Below the pieces are notes generated by a model. That model made no database searches. It was given only the letters and a program-made list of their open reading frames with translations, and was not told the DNA's origin. DNA of 64,000 nucleotides from Fragum whitleyi (taxonomy: Eukaryota; Mollusca; Bivalvia; Cardiida; Cardiidae), in assembly GCA_948146395.1 (NCBI GenBank), contig OX411551.1, forward strand, positions 45,790,796-45,854,795, written 5' to 3'. Shown piece by piece: positions 57,560-64,000 of the stretch; positions within the stretch are counted from its first letter, which is position 1; each line of letters starts with the position of its first letter. The position numbers were made by a program, and so were the translations under genes.

Positions 57560-58001
57560 CACCCAGTTAAAAGGATTACTAAAAGATGGTGTCTCACGGA
57601 TATGGAATCGAGATGATTTAGTTAGAATTCTGCAATTTTACAAATTGCGCCAAATCCAATTACTACTTGGTGTTCGTTTTTCCGATCGCAACTAAATTAG
57701 TCAGTAATTACGAACACCCGATAATATATTGATGTTATCGTTCAGGGCCGGTCTAATGCCCCGAGTTGTTCCTATTATCGTCGTCTTGCAGACAAAATCC
57801 AATATTAAAGGAAGAAAGACTCTGCCTTGTGTCATAAACCATCAGACAATACGGCCGTAAGAAGTAGATCGGTGTTTATTAGTTATTAGAAATGTCAACT
57901 TGGTGCATGGTGATATAGGACGATATTGGATTTTAATTTTACTAAGGAAAATATAGATGCCAAAATATGAACGTTGTCTGGCGTTGTCTAGAAGTTAAGA
58001 G
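57560..58001 (+). promoter_or_regulatory. 5' flank and probable untranslated exon 1 of membrane-protein gene copy B
   Basis: Homologous, inverted, to 23310-23695. A good splice donor (AAGAG|GTGAGTGAG) at 58001/58002 would end a first exon. No frame joins it to exon 2 without a stop, so it is most simply 5' untranslated. The transcription start is not visible. Confidence 0.4.
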
Positions 58002-58109
58002 GTGAGTGAGTTTAGTAATCAAAAAAGTTGTTTTTGCTTAATCATGTTTTGATAAATTAATACAAATTTAAATATTTTCTATAAAAAGTGTCCAAAATTG
58101 AAGTTATAT

Positions 58110-58305
58110 TCTCTATGGACAACAGGTAGGGAGAATTGATCATTGTCGAGGCTCTGCCGAGACAATTATCAATTCCCACAACCGAGTTAGATTTTTCATA
58201 CAATATTATATTGTAAATTATATATTTATTCTAAAAATAACTATGTGATATCATAAAAAATATCACACAGGATGTTATCACACGGATATTTGGATAGTTA
58301 TAAGA
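58110..58305. mobile_element. Palindromic MITE, CGAGGTTGGGAGAATTGA family (in intron 1 of copy B)
   Basis: Contains GGTAGGGAGAATTGATCATT, the TCGAGGCTCTGCCGAGA centre and a right part ending ATATTTGGATAGTTATAAG. It lies between the proposed exon 1 and exon 2. Confidence 0.55.
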
Positions 58306-58879
58306 TAAGCATAAATACACGAAAGTTGAAAATTAACTTGATAACTGTAACATCGTCCTCGGTAACCCGGTTCCACGCAATTTCGTTAACCACATCTATC
58401 GACATGGGTCAACTTGCAAAAAATTCGCGTTCTCATGAATAATTCATGAAGTATTTTGTTTGTTTGTTTTTTTGTGAGAAAAACTGATCTTATTATTGCC
58501 TGAAATACACGCCATTTCTTTTTTTAAACTTATACAAAATTGAAACTGACCAATCGAAGCTTTCTTTGCTTACAGGCATAACAACAACGTCATGGCCTAC
58601 GCCACCGGAAACATATTTCGCTAGCATCTTTTCAATATGTAAGGCATTTTTCTGAGTTTTTACTGCTTTATATTCTTAAAATATGAAGCACATATTATAT
58701 CTCTTATCAGTTTTCGCTGTATTTTGTTACCTTATCAAAATGCCTTGCTGTATGACTGAGGCCTTTGAAACGAAGTTTCGCTAACGTATTGTCGCAGGGA
58801 TAATAAAGGTAGTTATGGTTTGAACACATCATATTTCTTTTTGTTTCAGCCGCTGAAGAATTGCCCGTAGATGAGATAA

Positions 58880-61800
58880 ATGACAACGTATGGAAATTTT
58901 ACATCAACAAATGTTACGTCATCAGAATATGGGTCTACGTCATTGATATGGTTGCCTTACATCATCATTACGGTTGTTTGTCTGGTGCTATTGGCTGTCA
59001 ACTTTTATTGTTATCACAGGTAACTATCAGGGTTGTTCCGACTAGAACTGAAATTCGTACCATTTATTTCAACCCATGTCAAGTCATAGTATGTGTAAGC
59101 CTTACGGCGTCTGGTCACTTGGTCGTAAAATTAGGTGTGCCATAATGAATTATTCACATTTTTACAAAAACACATTTGTCAAAGTTTTCCGTACGAGTTT
59201 TCCGATTATACATTTGGTTGACTGACCCAGTACCAAAGATTGTTTTCATTCATGAATAGAACTTTAATTTTTCTAAATTAACGACGAATCAAGATGCACA
59301 CTACTTTATATAATTGTGTTACAACAGAATATCTTCTTCGATTAGCCCGAATTTGTATTCATTTGTTTAATCCGATTTCTTTTGAAAACAAGCCTTTCGC
59401 ATATGAAATATAAATCACATGGTTATTGAATAGATGTTATCTATATTAAATTTCAGAATATATGTTAGAGAATATAAGAATATATATTGCAATTTCTTTA
59501 TCTACATTGAACAAAAACAAATAAAAAAGGAAATATATATAGTTTGATTACCATTGGTTAGCTCCGCCTCATTCTTAAAACGTCTACGAAATGTCAAAAG
59601 ACCACAATAATGTATATTTGCATAAACTGAAAATTCTGTTTCTTACATGTTCGTCCCTTTATACGCCCGTCGAAGACGGAACGTTTTTTGCGATCACCCG
59701 TGCTGTCCGGCGTCCGGGCGTCCGACGGCGTGCACTTCTTTGTCCGGAGCATAACTCTGTAACCTTCTGTCCAATTTCTTGAATTTTGGCATCAATATTC
59801 TTTTCCTCATTACGGAGTGCAGTGCATAAGAACCATAACTCTACCTGGCCTATTTTCTTAGTAATTGCCCTTTGTTTATTTGCTTACTTGGATCTTGTCA
59901 GGAGCATATCTCTAAAATTATAAGAGCTATGGTCATGTAACTTCATGGGTAGAGCAAAATAACCATAACTATACCTGGCCTATTTTTTTTAATCACTGTC
60001 CTTTGTTATTTTTCAAACTTATATATTGTCCGGAGCATTCCTTAAAGTAAAGGAGCTATGATCATGAAACTTAATGGGTAAATAGATCTCGTCAAGGGGA
60101 ATTGCAGTGGAAAAGAACCATTACTCTACTTGGCTTACTTTTAGTTATTGCCCTTTGTTGTTTTTCATACTTACATTTTGACCGAAGCATATCTTTATAA
60201 GAATAGGAGCTATGATCATGAAATTTTATGGGTAGATAGGTCCAATCAATGGGAAGTGCAGTACAAAAGAACCGTAACTCTACTTGGCTTATTTCTTGAG
60301 TTATTGTCCTTTGTTTTTTTAATACTTATATCTTGTCCGGAGCATATCTGTAAAAGTATGGGAGCTATGATCATGAAACTTCACGGAGAGAAAGATCTTA
60401 TCAGGGGGAAGTGCAGTGCAAAAGAGCAATAACTCTACTTGGCTTATTTTTTGAATTATTGCATTTTTTTGTTTTTCACACTTGGATCTTGTCCAGAGCA
60501 TATCTCTTAAAGTATAGGAGGTTTGATCATGAAACATGATGGGTTGATAGATCGCATCAAGGGGTTACACATTGGAAAAGAACAACAACTCTATTCGGTT
60601 TATAATTTGAGTTATTGCCCTTTGTTTTTTTACTTGAATCTTATCTAGAGCATTTCTCTTTAATTATTTTATCTTTGATCGTGAAATTTGATGGGTAGAT
60701 AGATCTCATCAAGGAAAAGTGCAGTGCAAAAGGACCGTAACCATATCTGGCTTATTTGTTGAGTTATTGTACTTAATAGTTTTTTCACACTATAATCTTG
60801 TCCGGAGCATATATATGTTACAGTGAATATGTAAAATCAGGGATTTTGTAAAACAACTGAAAATTTCAGGGGTTTTGTAAAATCACTGATTCCGTCAGTT
60901 GTTTTATAAAATGACTAAAATTTTCAAATGAAATATGAAATAATAGAATATTTGTGATAAAATAGGGTAATATAGCATTATTTAAAGTGAAAGATGTACT
61001 GTATTTTAAATTGTTATCCATGTTCTTATATTTTTAAGAAAATCGCATGTGATTTTTGAAAATAACTGAATCGGTTGGTTATTTCATAAATTTTCTAAAG
61101 AAATCAGAAATATGTGAAAATATTTTTTTTCATAACTTAGCAATCTGAATCGTAGGGATATCAAATTTTCATTTCAAACTTGAAAGTTGAAATTGATAAC
61201 GCATATCACATTAATATAGTATTTATTTATTGACATTGAATACAAAATTAAACAAAAAATTTCATTGTAAAATTGCAATTATCAGAAAGATTGGTTTGCA
61301 CAATCAGATTTATAATTTATATTCTTAATCAAGAGTTGAAGAGGATATTTATTTATTTATTTCATTGATGTATCAAATTTTTCTGACACTGGATGCACAC
61401 CTTTAATTCTACTTTGAAGAACAATAATGATAGCAAATACTACAAACAATATCAATGTTTGGAAAAGAAATGTAAATATCAAACAAAAGAGCGAGAAAAC
61501 CCGAATTAATTATTTTTAAAAAATATCTATTTTACTTATAATCTGCACTGTTTTATCCTCTTTTTCTCGAAAAATATTCTATTATTTTATATATTAACTG
61601 AAAATTTAAGTTGTTTTATGAAAAAGCTGACGGAATCAGTGATTTTACAAAATCCCTGAAATTTTCAGTTATTTTACAAAATCACTGATTTTACATATTC
61701 ACTGTAACATATATAAGAGTATTTGAGCTATGATCATGAAACTTCAAGGGTAAATAGATTGCATCAAGGGGGGGGGGGTGCAGTGCAAAAGAGCAAAAAC

Positions 61801-62275
61801 TCTACCTATCCTATTTTTTATTGCCCTTTGTTGTTCCTCATGCTTGTCCAGAGCTTATCTCTAATAGTATATGAGGTTTGATCATAATATTAATATACTC
61901 CTTCTTCAATCATTCATCTGTCTGTTTACACAAAAATTTTCCAAAAGATATTCATTCGAAATCACTTCAATTCTACTATTAACCCAAAGTTACATCAAGC
62001 TGTGTGACGAGCGTTTCTTGTGACAATTTGGCACCTTGTTAATTCTTATTTTGTACACTGACAGAAAACACCGAGAACGTTACCAACGTAAAGCAGAAGT
62101 GATGGAGGCGCGTGAAAGAGTTATGGAGCGACGTATGATTCTGAACATGGTTAAGGCACGCTATTTGGTACAATGTGAAGACGACAGTGATAACAGTTCT
62201 ACTGATTCTAGAACTATTTTAGCCAGAACCAGGGAATTTAACAGACTGTCAAATAATGGAGTAGCGCACGTATGA
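58880..62275 (+). CDS. Small single-pass membrane protein, copy B (exons 58880-59019 and 62065-62275)
   Basis: Exon 2 starts at 58850 after a pyrimidine tract and TTTCAG. The coding start is the first in-frame ATG, at 58880, directly after a stop in the same frame. The donor is CACAG|GTAACT (59019/59020) and the acceptor ACTGACAG (62064/62065). The exons join in phase 2 to give 116 residues. Residues 1-21 carry two N-glycosylation sequons (N6-F-T and N11-V-T). Residues about 22-45 are a transmembrane helix, followed by a basic YCYHRKHRERYQRK stop-transfer segment and a charged cytosolic tail with an acidic-Ser stretch (EDDSDNSSTDS). The layout suggests a type III (N-out) plasma-membrane protein. 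I do not recognise the family. The 3-kb intron holds a tandem-repeat element and a MITE. Copy A at 19056-19671 is its inverted paralogue, and the mostly synonymous differences support real coding. Confidence 0.7.
59660..61890. repeat. Tandem-cored dispersed repeat (GTCCGGAGCAT units) in the last intron of copy B
   Basis: It starts with a GTCCGGCGTCCGGGCGTCC-rich stretch near 59706, followed by about nine units of roughly 165-170 bp. Each contains CTTGTCCGGAGCATATCT, GGAGCTATGATCATGAAACT and AGTGCAGTGCAAAAGAACC. It is interrupted by the MITE at 60817-61708. It has no coding role. Confidence 0.65.
60817..61708. mobile_element. 892-bp MITE inserted in the tandem repeat
   Basis: Inverted termini of about 85 bp begin GTTACAGTGAATATGTAAAA and contain repeated TTTTGTAAAATCACTGATT blocks. 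ATATAT occurs on both sides (60811-60816 and 61709-61714), and removing the element restores a standard GGAGCATAT...AAGAGTAT repeat unit. A TA duplication with CAGTG ends is an alternative reading, so the superfamily is uncertain. The interior is AT-rich and non-coding. Confidence 0.75.
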
Positions 62276-62680
62276 TATTACTTTCTCATTCCTGCCAAAA
62301 TGTGTTGTATTTGTATAAAACAGTTAAATTATTTTGCCATGCCGCGGACATTTAATGGACTTTGTGAAACAAATTGACATGCTACTTTTAAAAAGGCTTT
62401 AACTGAAAAAGATGATTTGATTAGAAAAAATAGAAAAAAATGATTTATTCAGGTCTAGCACTTAGTTTTCTTACCATAACATTGTGAATTTTCATCAGTT
62501 TAACAGATTTGATCATTCAGAATCTATTTGAAGTAAGACCAGCGTTATTAGGTTGGGTATGTCACTGCATTTAATTGACTGAATGCAGCGAGCCGATGAG
62601 GACCCTCAAGCAACCCTCTTAACCCTTTGCTGTTTAATCCCTGCTTTTTACGTGCCTGTGATTTTTTGATTGAGAAAACG
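62276..62680. other. 3' flank of copy B; nothing recognised
   Basis: Presumably the 3' untranslated region and downstream flank of the membrane-protein gene. No clear polyadenylation signal singled out. Confidence 0.3.
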
Positions 62681-62682
62681 CT

Positions 62683-62732
62683 GTGAAAAAAGAAGAAATT
62701 GCTTCTGACAAGCAATTTCTTCTTTTTCCACA
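62683..62732. repeat. Short hairpin
   Basis: GAAGAAATTGCTT is mirrored exactly by AAGCAATTTCTTC around CTGAC, with further G-rich/C-rich extension (GTGAAAAAA / TTTTTCCAC). Confidence 0.7.
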
Positions 62733-62965
62733 CTATTTTCTACCCAACTGAATGGTTATTTTTCAATTTAAATCCACTTTGAATTTTCGTCTGCAAAACC
62801 TTTGAATTAGGACAGGTCCAAAATTTTGTAAAACAGGAAAGGGTTAAGTATGCTCAATCACTCCGATTTTGTTTAAAAATGGAAATATACTTGAAAGAAA
62901 TAATATCTTGACCTTAAAAAACTCCCAAAATGTCAAAATTGTACGGAAGCCCACTGGGGCCCTTT

Positions 62966-63041
62966 TGTCTTAGCTCTTAGATCTTATGTCTAACGTCTTA
63001 GCTCTTACGTCTTAGCTCTTATCTCTTATCTCTTAGCTGTT
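62966..63041. repeat. TCTTAGCTCTTA minisatellite
   Basis: Short imperfect repeats of CTTAGCTCTTA and CTTATCTCTTA over about 75 bp. Confidence 0.8.
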
Positions 63042-63360
63042 ATAATGTTTGGAAATGGAAACAACGTGGATTATTTTGGTGAGGAAGATAATTGAAAATC
63101 GTTGCATCAAAGGTATTTACTTTTCTCATTTTTATTATCAAAAATATCATTAATTCGATTATTGCATGAGGTTGAATAACGCGACCTTCAACTGTACTTC
63201 AACTAGTTATTTTATATCGTGACGGCCAATGTATACTGTAATTTGAATCTTTACTCATAGCAGTACATAAACAGCCAGAAGGTTTCGAAGGAACCAAATC
63301 AAACCCATCCTATTTATTTTTTATTTCTAATATTCCCAGATTTATGTTGCCCTATTTTTT

Positions 63361-64000
63361 AGCTCACCTGAGCACGAAGTGATCAAGGTGAGCTTTTGTG
63401 GTAAAGTGGATGTCCCTCGTCAGTCGTTCGTCGTCACCATTTACCTTGTATGCAATCTAGAGTCGAATTTTTGGCCGATCAACCTGAAATTGGCCAGCAT
63501 GATTGTCTCAATGAAATCTCGGTCGAGTTCGAAACTGGATCAACTGGAATCAAAAACAAGGCACGGGGTCAAATCTTAGTAAAACCTTGTATGCACTCTA
63601 GAGGCCATATTGTTTGCCCGATCAACCTGAAAATTGGCCAGAATGAATGTTTTGCCTTAATCTGAGAAAATATTTGAAAATGGGCCGACTGGGGTAAAAA
63701 AACCTATGTCACATGGTCAGAACACATGGTCAGAATGGCTGTCTAATTCAAATCTTGGACAAGTATCGAATTTGGTAAAATTGGATAAAAAATTTGGTCA
63801 CGTGATCAACATTTAAGAAAACATTGTATGCACTGTATAGGTTACATTGTTTTGCCCGATCAACCCGATAATTAGTCAAAAAGATTGTTTACCTAAATCT
63901 GAAACAGGTTCGAAATTTGATCAGCTGGGGTCAAAATTGAGTAAATGGGCCAAATCTTAGAAAACCCTTATATGCACTATAGAGGCCACAATTTTTGCCC
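63361..64000. repeat. Tandem-cored CACCTGAG element, left part (cut by window end)
   Basis: It begins TTTAGCTCACCTGAGCACG with its own short hairpin, followed by GTCGTTCGTCGTCACC. Units then repeat every 150-180 bp, marked by CTTGTATGCACTCTAGAGG and GCCCGATCAACCTGAAAATT. Same terminal type as 4684-6771 but a different core unit. Confidence 0.65.

Overview
The window is eukaryotic, AT-rich and dominated by transposable elements. It has intron-containing genes, tRNA-derived SINEs with target-site duplications, palindromic MITEs, a hammerhead-bearing Penelope-like element (PLE) and a Ty3/gypsy element with the rare integrase-before-RT order. The SINE types, the tandem-cored repeats with CACCTGAG ends and the FkbM methyltransferase suggest a bivalve or other mollusc. 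That is an inference, because no species marker is present.

Layout. 1-19 kb: mostly MITEs, SINEs and two TIR transposons (2220-3276 and 6941-8107), plus a long tandem-cored repeat (4684-6771). 19.0-23.7 kb: a minus-strand copy of a small membrane-protein gene, probably broken near its start. 26.4-27.4 kb: an FkbM-type methyltransferase with frame breaks. 28.1-32.6 kb: a foldback-like element whose long inverted arms are made of tandem subrepeats, flanked by CTTG. 34.2-49.8 kb: a composite insertion bounded on both sides by (TA)n. 52.8-58 kb: SINEs and palindromic MITEs. 57.6-62.3 kb: the intact-looking plus-strand copy of the membrane-protein gene, whose last intron holds a tandem-repeat element with a MITE inside it. 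The window ends inside another CACCTGAG repeat.

The composite is the most informative part. From left to right it holds a full-length PLE (minus), a second head-to-tail PLE cut at its 5' end (minus), an LTR fragment (plus), an 18-nt tRNA-Leu primer-binding site, a 973-bp LTR and gag-pol of a GMR1-type Ty3/gypsy element (minus), and a third 5'-truncated PLE (plus). The PLE has two overlapping ORFs. ORF1 is of unknown function; ORF2 is RT plus GIY-YIG endonuclease. ORF2 lies in the -1 frame, a canonical UUUUUUA heptamer sits in the overlap, and ORF2 has no ATG ahead of its conserved N-terminal region, so -1 ribosomal frameshifting is the natural reading. Only the first PLE copy keeps ORF2 open; the other two carry nonsense mutations three codons apart. 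The GMR1-type element has lost most of its integrase catalytic core by an in-frame deletion at a repeated Gly-Pro-Leu.

The two membrane-protein gene copies form an inverted duplication spanning about 40 kb. Their last exons differ mostly at synonymous sites, while introns and flanks have diverged much more. Host genes are sparse; the rest is repeat or has no recognisable content.
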